From NCBI GenBank assembly GCA_964552465.1, contig CAZKGR010000002.1:226532-290531 (forward strand): 64,000 bases of DNA. The letters are read 5' to 3'. Of this stretch, positions 15,937 through 24,222 are shown in pieces; within the stretch, counting starts at the first letter, position 1, and the number at the start of each line of letters is the position of its first letter. Source of the stretch: BMS3BBIN04 sp964552465 (lineage in GTDB: Bacteria > Electryoneota > Electryoneia > Electryoneales > Electryoneaceae). The notes beneath the pieces were generated by a model. It was not told where the DNA came from and ran no database searches. It worked only from the letters and a program-made list of their open reading frames with translations. The position numbers and the translations under genes are program-made.

Positions 15937-18172
15937 CCGTCATCATCGTCGACACAGACATCGTGGACTTGGGCTGGGCGGTGGTGGTTGGCGTCTCGGC
16001 AGCGTTGTTGATGAACGAGTCAATGTAGACTTGCGTGTCGCGCTCGCTGGCAACCCGAATGCGGGCAAGACGAGTTTATTCAACGCAATCACCGGTCAGC
16101 ATCAACACATAGGTAATTATCCCGGCGTTACGGTTGAGAAGAAAGTCGGGCACATCGAGAAAGATGGTGTGACGGTCGAAATTGTCGACCTGCCCGGCAC
16201 CTACAGCCTGTCCGCATATTCGATTGAAGAAGTTGTCGCTCGTGATTTTGTTCTGCGTGAAAAACCCAACCTGATTGTTGACGTTCTGGATTCAACCAAC
16301 CTCGAACGCAACCTCTATTTACTACTCCAGTTCCAAGAGCTTGGCATTCCCGTGCTCGGCGTGCTCAACATGAGCGACGAAGCCGAAGCTCAGGGCATCA
16401 TGATCGATGAAAAGCAACTGAGTACGATTCTCGGGATTCCTCTGGTCAAGACCATCGGTAATCGCGGAAAGGGTATTGATAAACTCACTCAACTCCTGGT
16501 CGATGCTGCGCACAATAAGTTGGAACTCAATGGTCGACGGATGAACTATGGTCGCGATCTGGAACGACACCGGGACCGAATCGCGGAAGTGCTCGCGTCC
16601 GATCAGTTATTCGCTGAATCAATCAACCTCGACTGGCTGGCGATCAAGCTGCTGGAGGATGATGATGACGCAAACGACAAGGTCGAAGCCGCCCACCAGA
16701 ACGCACAGGAAGTGTTGAACGAAGCGGAGGACTGCCGACAACGGATCAGGAAACAGTTTGACGAAGACGCTCCGGTTGTTGTCGCGGAACAACGCTACGC
16801 ATACATCCACGGGGCTGTGCGTGAAACCGTCATCAACGCCGAAATGCGTAACCGGATCGACATGACGGAAATGGTCGACCGGATCATGCTCAACAAATTC
16901 GCCGGGTTGTTCATCTTCTTCGCGGTGATGTTTTTGATCTACCAGGTCACTTTCACCATCGGCAATCCAATTTCCGACATGATTGATCATGGATTCGGGC
17001 ATTTATCGACTTGGTTGTCGAACACCCTGCCTGACAATATTCTCGCTGATCTGTTAATCAATGGAGTTGTCGGCGGCGTCGGCGGTGTAATTGTTTTTCT
17101 GCCGCTGGTAGTGTTGTTGTTCCTCGGACTATCCCTGCTTGAAGACTCCGGCTACATGTCACGTGCAGCATTCGTAATGGACCGCTTTTTCCACCTGTTC
17201 GGGATGCATGGGCGCAGCTTTATCCCGTTCATGATCGCCACTGGATGCGCAGTGCCAGCGATCATGAGTGCGCGCACACTGGTCAATCCTCGCGACAGGG
17301 TGATTACGGTACTGGTTACGCCGTTGCTCATGTGTGGCGCGAAGTCGCCCGTGATTGCGATGCTGGCAGCTGTGTTCTTCCCGGAAAACTCTGGTCTCAT
17401 CTTCTGGCTGGTATGGTTCGGAGGATGGCTGATCGCTTTTCTTGCCGCATTGACTTTGCGCAAGACCATGTTCCGGGGTGAGGCGGCGCCGTTCGTAATG
17501 GAGTTGCCACCATATCGCCGACCCACTGTGAGGGGTGCTGTGATTCATGTGTGGGAACGGTCATGGATGTATTTGAAGAAGGCGGGTACGTTTATTCTCG
17601 CCGCCAGCATTGTGATCTGGTTCCTGCTCGCGTTCCCGCGCACGGCGACCGAAACTGCAACAGTTCCGATTGCAGATGACGTTGCCGGTGTTTCCGCCCA
17701 AACTGTTGTCAGCGAGACGAATGAAACAGCAAACAATGACGGTGAAGCGCAGATTCGAAACAGTTACGCCGGACGGATTGGTCGTTTTATCGAACCAATC
17801 ATGAAACCAGCTGGTTTTGATTGGAAGATCAGCATTGCGTTGCTGTCCGGATTCGCTGCTAAGGAAGTCATCATTTCCACCATGGGAATCATTTACGGAA
17901 TTGAGGATACCGATCCAGATCTCGAAAGCAGTGCGGATCGCACGCCGTTGAAAGAGCACTTGGTTAACGATCCGTCTTATTCGCCAGCAACTGCATTAGC
18001 TCTAATGTTTTTCGTACTTCTTTACGTACCTTGCATGGCTGTCATGGCTGTGGTCTGGAAAGAGCTGGGTGCGTGGAGGTGGACGCTGTTCCTCGCTGTT
18101 TATACCCTCGCGGTTTCCTGGACACTGGCAACGATTGTCTATAATGTGGCAGGCTTGTTCGGACTGGCCTGA
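15929..18172 (+). CDS. feoB: Ferrous iron transporter FeoB
   Basis: The 747-residue protein has the FeoB layout: a G domain with GNPNAGKTS (41-49), GNYPGVTVEK, DLPGTYSLSA and NMSD, a GDI-like helical region, and a C-terminal membrane domain from about residue 330. That domain carries two Gate motifs, one with MIATGCAVPAIMSARTL and one with LMCGAKSPVIAMLAAVF. It imports Fe(II) across the inner membrane. The GTG at 15929 has GGAGGA 5 nt upstream inside the preceding gene. This start gives an odd 33-residue leader rich in His, Arg and Gly. A TTG at 16031 would give a more usual FeoB N-terminus. No separate feoA or feoC is present; FeoA is fused to the regulator. Confidence 0.95.
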   Translation: MPDRHHRRHRHRGLGLGGGGWRLGSVVDERVNVDLRVALAGNPNAGKTSLFNAITGQHQHIGNYPGVTVEKKVGHIEKDGVTVEIVDLPGTYSLSAYSIEEVVARDFVLREKPNLIVDVLDSTNLERNLYLLLQFQELGIPVLGVLNMSDEAEAQGIMIDEKQLSTILGIPLVKTIGNRGKGIDKLTQLLVDAAHNKLELNGRRMNYGRDLERHRDRIAEVLASDQLFAESINLDWLAIKLLEDDDDANDKVEAAHQNAQEVLNEAEDCRQRIRKQFDEDAPVVVAEQRYAYIHGAVRETVINAEMRNRIDMTEMVDRIMLNKFAGLFIFFAVMFLIYQVTFTIGNPISDMIDHGFGHLSTWLSNTLPDNILADLLINGVVGGVGGVIVFLPLVVLLFLGLSLLEDSGYMSRAAFVMDRFFHLFGMHGRSFIPFMIATGCAVPAIMSARTLVNPRDRVITVLVTPLLMCGAKSPVIAMLAAVFFPENSGLIFWLVWFGGWLIAFLAALTLRKTMFRGEAAPFVMELPPYRRPTVRGAVIHVWERSWMYLKKAGTFILAASIVIWFLLAFPRTATETATVPIADDVAGVSAQTVVSETNETANNDGEAQIRNSYAGRIGRFIEPIMKPAGFDWKISIALLSGFAAKEVIISTMGIIYGIEDTDPDLESSADRTPLKEHLVNDPSYSPATALALMFFVLLYVPCMAVMAVVWKELGAWRWTLFLAVYTLAVSWTLATIVYNVAGLFGLA

Positions 18173-18205
18173 CGGCAGACACGATGTCAACGCACAGGTG
18201 CACCT

Positions 18206-19951
18206 ATGATTGCACGCAGGACTATTACTCTTGCCATGTTGCTGGGTCTTGCATGCGCGACGACGCTCTTCGCCCAACCCGTAGTGATTCAAGAAGCTCC
18301 ATCCGACTACCAGCTTTTCCCGCGAGATGATCAGGATTCGTCGTTGGTAAGAGTTGTGGGACAGGTGAATCTGCAAAACCGTCAGATTGCACAGTTGGCA
18401 ATCGTGCAGGGCGGGGAATTATGGCGTACCTATACACAGGATCTGGTCTACAACAACGGCAGCGCCGGGTTCGAATTCGCAGTAAAGATTCCGGCTGAAC
18501 GGGTCAACCATCGATTCATTTTGCAGATTGATGGTTACGAGGTGATGAGCCGACACAGCGTTGTCAGTGGCGATGTGTTCATCATCAACGGTCAGTCCAA
18601 CGCTTTCGCAGGTCTGCCTACTAATTATGGCGGCGAGTGGGTGCGCTCATTCGGTACCATTCGTCCCCTCAACTACCGCTGTTTTATAGATACCACGTGG
18701 GGAATTGCCATCTCGGGCCCGGGCGATCTTCATGCTTTTGTTGGATCATGGGGATTGGTCGTCGGGCAACGCATGAGTGAATTCCTGGATATGCCGGTCG
18801 CCATTATCAACGGCGCTGTCGGGGGTACTAGAATCGAGCAGCACCAGCGTGATGATAACCTGCCGTGGAACCTTGACACTATCTATGGCCGTTTGCTGTA
18901 TCGAATGGGCAAAGCTGGAGTACGCGAACATGTTCGCTCGATCTTCTGGCACCAGGGTGAATCAGATACCTGGCCGCCTGATCCCGAAAGTTACAAGGCG
19001 CGCTGGGATGCGCTCTACCAGGATTGGCATGAGGATTATCCAGCTCTCGAGCAGATATACTTCTTCCAGCTTCGTCCTTCCTTGATGGGGGATGAACAGG
19101 AAGACCTGCGTGAGATACAGCGACAGCTCCCCTTCAGTTATGACAACTTGCACATCATGACAACCGCCGGAATTGACGGGTATGATGGACTCCACTATGC
19201 CGTCGAAGGGTACGAAGCCATTGGCGAATTGATCTGGCCATTGGCAGCAAGAGATTTGTACGGACACCAGCTTGGTCCACATGAGACACCGCCAGATCTT
19301 GTTGCGGCGCGCTATGTAACCCCAAACCGGGACCGCATCGCTGTACAGTTCACCCAAGCAGTCAACTGGCCCGCAGATTCACTCGGTCAGGCGATGCGAA
19401 AGTACTTCTTTCTCGATGAAGGGTGGGGAATGGTTAATTGGGGAACCGTCTATGAAGAAGACGACCACGTGATCATCCTTGACCTCGACGGGCCGCAAAT
19501 GGCAACGAAATTGTCATACACCCCTGAACAGTCCAATCATAACGGTGGAATCTATTATGGGCCTTGGGTACGTAACCCGAATGGTATCGCAGCGCTACTT
19601 TTCCATGATGTTCCAATCGAACCGGCAATCGAGATTTCGGCAACCATCGAGTCCCCAATGCCGCTACAACTCGGTCAAGACGCAGAGTTCACAGTTTCGG
19701 TTACCAACCATACCCAGTACTGGGGTGAACGGCAATTGTGGAGTTACGTAATCCTGCCCAATCAAACACAAGTGATGCTCATCGAACCATACACTGCCGA
19801 TATCATGTCTAATACGACGTTCTCGCAAACGGTCATTCATCGCGTTCCTGACAACTTTCCGGCTGGGGAATACGAGTACACTGTCTCGTGCGGATTCTAC
19901 GGACAGGCAACTTTGTCAACACAAACTCTCTATCTGACTGTTCAACCCTGA
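18206..19951 (+). CDS. Secreted SASA-type carbohydrate esterase (SGNH fold)
   Basis: The 581-residue protein has a signal peptide (cleavage near residue 23, after ATTLFAQ). The catalytic domain (about 120-350) matches the sialate O-acetylesterase/acetyl-xylan esterase group: block I FIINGQSNAFAG with the probable nucleophile Ser131, the FWHQGESDTW block (residues 247-256), and YDGLHYAVEGY with Asp327 and His330 as the likely rest of the triad. It probably removes O-acetyl groups from glycans outside the cell. Residues 475-580 are the same pre-tail module found in the sorting-tail proteins of this window, yet the protein ends there with no sorting tail. It lies 33 nt after feoB. Confidence 0.82.
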   Translation: MIARRTITLAMLLGLACATTLFAQPVVIQEAPSDYQLFPRDDQDSSLVRVVGQVNLQNRQIAQLAIVQGGELWRTYTQDLVYNNGSAGFEFAVKIPAERVNHRFILQIDGYEVMSRHSVVSGDVFIINGQSNAFAGLPTNYGGEWVRSFGTIRPLNYRCFIDTTWGIAISGPGDLHAFVGSWGLVVGQRMSEFLDMPVAIINGAVGGTRIEQHQRDDNLPWNLDTIYGRLLYRMGKAGVREHVRSIFWHQGESDTWPPDPESYKARWDALYQDWHEDYPALEQIYFFQLRPSLMGDEQEDLREIQRQLPFSYDNLHIMTTAGIDGYDGLHYAVEGYEAIGELIWPLAARDLYGHQLGPHETPPDLVAARYVTPNRDRIAVQFTQAVNWPADSLGQAMRKYFFLDEGWGMVNWGTVYEEDDHVIILDLDGPQMATKLSYTPEQSNHNGGIYYGPWVRNPNGIAALLFHDVPIEPAIEISATIESPMPLQLGQDAEFTVSVTNHTQYWGERQLWSYVILPNQTQVMLIEPYTADIMSNTTFSQTVIHRVPDNFPAGEYEYTVSCGFYGQATLSTQTLYLTVQP

Positions 19952-19974
19952 TGGTTTCAAACCAGATCACAAAA

Positions 19975-19999
19975 AAGGGTGGCTAGAAGAGCCACCCTT
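19975..19999. terminator. Bidirectional rho-independent terminator
   Basis: A perfect 10-bp stem AAGGGTGGCT / AGCCACCCTT with a 5-nt loop lies between convergent genes. The minus-strand side is followed by TTTTTGTG and the plus side by TATACGTTTGG. Confidence 0.8.
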
Positions 20000-20021
20000 T
20001 ATACGTTTGGAATTTTGCAGA

Positions 20022-21710
20022 TCACTTGATGAGTGTGATCTTCTGGAACTGAGTTGTGCCGCGTGCTTCCGCACGCACGAAGTATAACCCGCTCGCAAGG
20101 CCAGTCGCATCGAAGCTGAATGTCTGCAGGCCAGCGTCCAATGCTCCATTGTGCAGTTCCGCTACCTTATGGCCGAGGATGTTGAACACGTCAATTCGGG
20201 CATTCCCCGCATACGGCATTTCCAATTTAATCCTCGCAATAGCATTGAACGGGTTCGGGAAACCAGGCCGTAGTTCAACAGAACGGGTAACAGGGATCAT
20301 AAACGAGGACGTTCCCTGTATCGAATCAGGATACTTGCCCACATTGATCTTCAGCTCGTAGTCACCCTCTATACTGACATCATCAATGATCCATTCTTGA
20401 TCAGGGATATAGATGGCTTGTTTTGGTCGAAATGTAACAGCACCCTGAGCTAATTCCACAGCTGATTGTCCGGGAACTTGAGCGACAGCCCACCAGTCGC
20501 CATCCGTAGCGAAACTGAATTCACTCCCCATACTGATATCGTAATACACCGTGTCGCCTTCATCAGCAAGCAGTATCTTAGGATCATGCGGGCGGATATT
20601 GATCCACAGTGGATCATCCGAAATAGTCTCCCACAGTCCAATCTCATCTGCTCCATTGCCGGCTGCGACCATATCATAGTCACCGTCCGCATCGAAATCT
20701 CCCACATGGAAACCCATAGCACCATCAAATCGTTGCGCAATTGTATTACGTCCCCAGCTGTCACCGGGTTGATTTTCATACCAGTAAATGGCGTCATCCT
20801 GGAATGAGTTTGCGACGATGTCGATATCGCCATCAGAATCCATGTCGAGAGTCTGAACAGAACGTGGTTGCCCGAGTGATTGGGGGAGGGGATGACGAAC
20901 CCAGGATTCCCCGTTGTTCTTGTTTTCCCACCACGTCACTTCGTTCAGGTTACGAGCCGCGCTGACGACATCCATATCTCCATCGTTATCGATGTCAGCA
21001 GCAGATACACCTCGCGAACCTTCGTATTCCTCGCCGATTATTGTGTGTTCAATCCAGTTGCCGGCATCCCACTGGAACCACAAAATGGTGCCGGATGCCC
21101 CAGCTGACGCAATGATGTCCTGCCGACCATCATTATTAAGATCAGCAGCATATGTCGAACGCACACCATCAATGTTCGTGGCAATGTCAATGGCACGCAG
21201 GTCTGGACGTCCATCAGCATCAACCCCAAAGTTCATCGCGACACTTATCTTGTCAGCTTGAGCACCCGCACCAATGACATCAAGACGACCATCGAGATTC
21301 ATGTCCGCAACGTGTACACCCTTCGCACCGTTCAGATGGATGACTTCCTGGTAAATAAATCCATCGGGCGTGTATTCCCACAACGCTACCTGATCGGCGA
21401 AATAGCCGGCAGCCAGAACATCACCGTCACCGTCGTTGTCGATGTCTGCACAAGTGACACTCCAGGCGTCCCAGAAATCACTTGCAAGGACGTGCTTTTC
21501 AAAGCTGCCTTCGATGTTCTCCCACCAAGCGACCTCGTTGGAATCATGGGCAACGCTCGCGACATCAATGTCTCCATCCGCATCTATGTCGAAAGCGTAT
21601 GCTTCACGTACGGTCAGCACATCATCAGCGACGACGTGCTTGAGCCAATTATCTGCTAGCACAGGGAAGGAGAAAAGACAGACAAATGCAAAAGAAAACA
21701 CGAACCGCAT
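20022..21710 (-). CDS. Secreted FG-GAP/VCBS beta-propeller protein with T9SS sorting tail
   Basis: The 562-residue protein has a signal peptide (residues 1-19). Seven repeats (about 30-362) each hold a calcium-binding DxDxDGDxD-type loop: DIDADGDID (41), DIDNDGDGD (89), DMNLDGRLD (136), DLNNDGRQD (190), DIDNDGDMD (239), DMDSDGDID (289) and DFDADGDYD (338). Many repeats also have a WWEN/WYEN-like strand. This predicts a seven-bladed, calcium-stabilised propeller. A degenerate pre-tail module (368-472) and a sorting tail (477-562) with RPGFPNPFN follow. Such propellers often bind ligands or partners; no catalytic motif was seen. Confidence 0.87.
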   Translation of the reverse strand: MRFVFSFAFVCLFSFPVLADNWLKHVVADDVLTVREAYAFDIDADGDIDVASVAHDSNEVAWWENIEGSFEKHVLASDFWDAWSVTCADIDNDGDGDVLAAGYFADQVALWEYTPDGFIYQEVIHLNGAKGVHVADMNLDGRLDVIGAGAQADKISVAMNFGVDADGRPDLRAIDIATNIDGVRSTYAADLNNDGRQDIIASAGASGTILWFQWDAGNWIEHTIIGEEYEGSRGVSAADIDNDGDMDVVSAARNLNEVTWWENKNNGESWVRHPLPQSLGQPRSVQTLDMDSDGDIDIVANSFQDDAIYWYENQPGDSWGRNTIAQRFDGAMGFHVGDFDADGDYDMVAAGNGADEIGLWETISDDPLWINIRPHDPKILLADEGDTVYYDISMGSEFSFATDGDWWAVAQVPGQSAVELAQGAVTFRPKQAIYIPDQEWIIDDVSIEGDYELKINVGKYPDSIQGTSSFMIPVTRSVELRPGFPNPFNAIARIKLEMPYAGNARIDVFNILGHKVAELHNGALDAGLQTFSFDATGLASGLYFVRAEARGTTQFQKITLIK

Positions 21711-21890
21711 GGTATATCCTGAGAATCGAATCCACGTTTACAAAAGAGAAATCACGCGACCATGACTAATACAATGGTAGCGGATTCGTCAGCGACCTAG
21801 GTGTTCGAAGCTCCCAATCGTTAGAAGCAACGAAACAGTAAAATGAAGAATCAAGAAAGCACAGTCAACGAAAAGAAGTCAAAGAATAAA

Positions 21891-21913
21891 GCCCGGATGG
21901 AGCACATCCGGGC
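21891..21913 (-). terminator. Rho-independent terminator
   Basis: A 9-bp stem GCCCGGATG / CATCCGGGC with loop GAGCA is followed on the minus strand by TTTATTCTTTG. It lies 22 nt after the stop at 21936. Confidence 0.8.
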
Positions 21914-21935
21914 AATGGAATTCTCCGCATGGATT

Positions 21936-24143
21936 TTACTTCAGTAATGTTACCTTGCGCAAAGCGGTCATACCATTTGCCTCGGCTTGAACAAAATACA
22001 CTCCGCTGGCCAACGCCGCTCCATCCATAACAAAACGGTGAGTTCCCGCTGACATCACTTCGTTGTTCAGAACAGCGACTTCACGACCCAATGTGTTAAA
22101 CACACGCACAGCTAAATGACTATTCGCCGGCAGATCTATCGCGACCCTGGCATCCGGATTAAATGGATTCGGGGTCACCGACCTGATCCCGAACTCCGAT
22201 GGCATAAGAGTAACATCATTCCGTTCACCGGACTCAGCAAGCTCAAACCAGTCACTATTTGACCATTCAAGACCGCCATCAGTATCGAACTGGATCTTGC
22301 GAAATTCAAACTGATCACTGTCACCAATAACGTTTGGATACACACCAATATTCGCGATGAACTGGTAAATGCCGTTCGGTGCAGCACCGGGAACTACCAA
22401 CTGCTGGTTCGGTGCACTGTATGACCAGCCTGGAGTGAAGTTGATGTTGTAAATATCCAACGTCACATAGTTCCCATTTGGCATCAGAACTTCAGTCCAA
22501 ACCTGACCGGCGTTCGGTACTTCCAAATTGTAGCCAACGGAAGCATCATACTCGATAGATCCTCCAGCGGCAGGAACGAAAACTGGCGGTGTATAGAAAG
22601 GAGTGACTGAAATATATACCGGGGGTTGCTCTGTCACATACGGTGATACGTATGTTCGGGCAACGCCATCACGGTTGTCCGTCCAGCAAGGATAAACGAT
22701 ACCTGCATAACTGTATATACCCAGATAATCGCCAAAGTAGCCGGCGGCGAAACCAGGAATCGGAGCAGGCGTGAAAGAGACATCGCTCACCCGATAGTCG
22801 TCCCACGTTGCACCCGAATCGTACGAGTATCCAATCCAAGCTTCAACGGTACCACCAGCAGTGTTGCGGTTGTCGTACCAAATCGCATTAAGTGTTCCGG
22901 TAATTGGATCGCATTGAATCCAAACGAAATAATGCTGGTTGCCCGCTGCCGGATTATCCGTCTGAATACGAATCGGATTCGACCAGGTTGTACCCTGATC
23001 AGTGGACTTGATCAGCCAGCTCGCAACGTCTGGTCCAGAATTTATTCCAGGAACACCGACGTTAGTCCATGTCACATAAATAGTACCGCGGTTTGGTCCG
23101 TCGCTGACATCCACTGTCATCACCGGGAATGAGTTCTTCCGATGGTTCTGATCCATTCCGTTGTAGGAACGGATACCATAGATATTATCAATTATCCGTG
23201 TCGCAGGCTGCCAGGTAACGCCACCGTTCAATGACTTCGCGAAACCCATCGATTCTTCGATTAATCCATCATCATAAATCGTCCAGGTGGCATACACTTC
23301 GCCGTTCGGACCAACGTCGAGGTTGACACCCTGATTCAAATATCCAGCATTCACCGCTGTGCTGACTACCTGACGGTTGTTCCACGTTTGCCCATCATCA
23401 CTGGACCAGGTAACCTCGATTTCTCCGTCGGCTGCACCCCAAAAGTTGGTCCACGTTGCATAGAGTCGACCCTCATATTGGCCGCCGGTGTTGTCTATCC
23501 AGAGGTGGTTTTTGTCCAAAAAGGCGCCACCAATTGATGCACCTGCCTGGTATGTAGTGTAGGTTTCGCCCTGGTCGAGAGACACCGTTATCCCGTTTGC
23601 ATTGCCGCTTTGATTGCTTCCGATGTGGCCGTGAAACCAATTACCGGCATTGTCAATGACTACAGCCGGATCACCGCCACCCCAGCCATCAATCAATCCA
23701 CCGAAAGTGGCTCCGGCATCCATGGAATACAGGGAGGACACACCGTAAAAATTACCTAAAGGCCAGTCGCTCGAATTGTTCGAGTTGAGTACAATATCCG
23801 GATTATTTGGATCCACATAAATCGAGTTCTCACTCTGGTGAGTGGGTAAATCGCCAGTGGTGCAAACATCGGGACCGTCGACGAACTCGTCCAGCTCGTT
23901 TGGCGGAAGATATGTTGCGGGAGCAAAAGGAATATCCGGCGCTACTTCGACAATTCCTTGGGCAGAAAGTCCTTGCCAGTATGAGATACTCCAAACACGT
24001 GGATCAATTGTTGATTGCTGTTCATCCGCATTCTCATCCACTGTATCTGCCAAACCTGTTATTGGTAACGACACAACAAGCAGCAATCCAGTTAGGACAT
24101 ATACTGCGCTCAGTTTGAGATGAAACCGTGCGTTTCTCATCAT
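21936..24143 (-). CDS. Secreted sialidase-like (BNR-repeat) protein with T9SS sorting tail
   Basis: The 735-residue product (734 if the second ATG, better spaced from GGGAG, is used) has a signal peptide ending near residue 32. A six-bladed sialidase-like propeller spans about 95-500, with Asp-box/BNR elements SSDDGQTWNN, SLNGGVTWQP, STDQGTTWSN and SYDSGATWDD. The arginine triad of true sialidases is not evident, so glycosidase activity is uncertain. Residues 508-617 are the shared pre-tail module and 651-735 the sorting tail (SVTPNPFNPDA). Only 79 nt and no terminator separate it from the upstream beta-helix gene, so the two are probably co-transcribed. Confidence 0.85.
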   Translation of the reverse strand: MMRNARFHLKLSAVYVLTGLLLVVSLPITGLADTVDENADEQQSTIDPRVWSISYWQGLSAQGIVEVAPDIPFAPATYLPPNELDEFVDGPDVCTTGDLPTHQSENSIYVDPNNPDIVLNSNNSSDWPLGNFYGVSSLYSMDAGATFGGLIDGWGGGDPAVVIDNAGNWFHGHIGSNQSGNANGITVSLDQGETYTTYQAGASIGGAFLDKNHLWIDNTGGQYEGRLYATWTNFWGAADGEIEVTWSSDDGQTWNNRQVVSTAVNAGYLNQGVNLDVGPNGEVYATWTIYDDGLIEESMGFAKSLNGGVTWQPATRIIDNIYGIRSYNGMDQNHRKNSFPVMTVDVSDGPNRGTIYVTWTNVGVPGINSGPDVASWLIKSTDQGTTWSNPIRIQTDNPAAGNQHYFVWIQCDPITGTLNAIWYDNRNTAGGTVEAWIGYSYDSGATWDDYRVSDVSFTPAPIPGFAAGYFGDYLGIYSYAGIVYPCWTDNRDGVARTYVSPYVTEQPPVYISVTPFYTPPVFVPAAGGSIEYDASVGYNLEVPNAGQVWTEVLMPNGNYVTLDIYNINFTPGWSYSAPNQQLVVPGAAPNGIYQFIANIGVYPNVIGDSDQFEFRKIQFDTDGGLEWSNSDWFELAESGERNDVTLMPSEFGIRSVTPNPFNPDARVAIDLPANSHLAVRVFNTLGREVAVLNNEVMSAGTHRFVMDGAALASGVYFVQAEANGMTALRKVTLLK

Positions 24144-24222
24144 TTTCTCCCAATGTTTCGGTTTTTCCCGACAAAAGTAATCGTCTTTATCGCTTGATAA
24201 TTTCGCAATTACAGGAGGTAAA

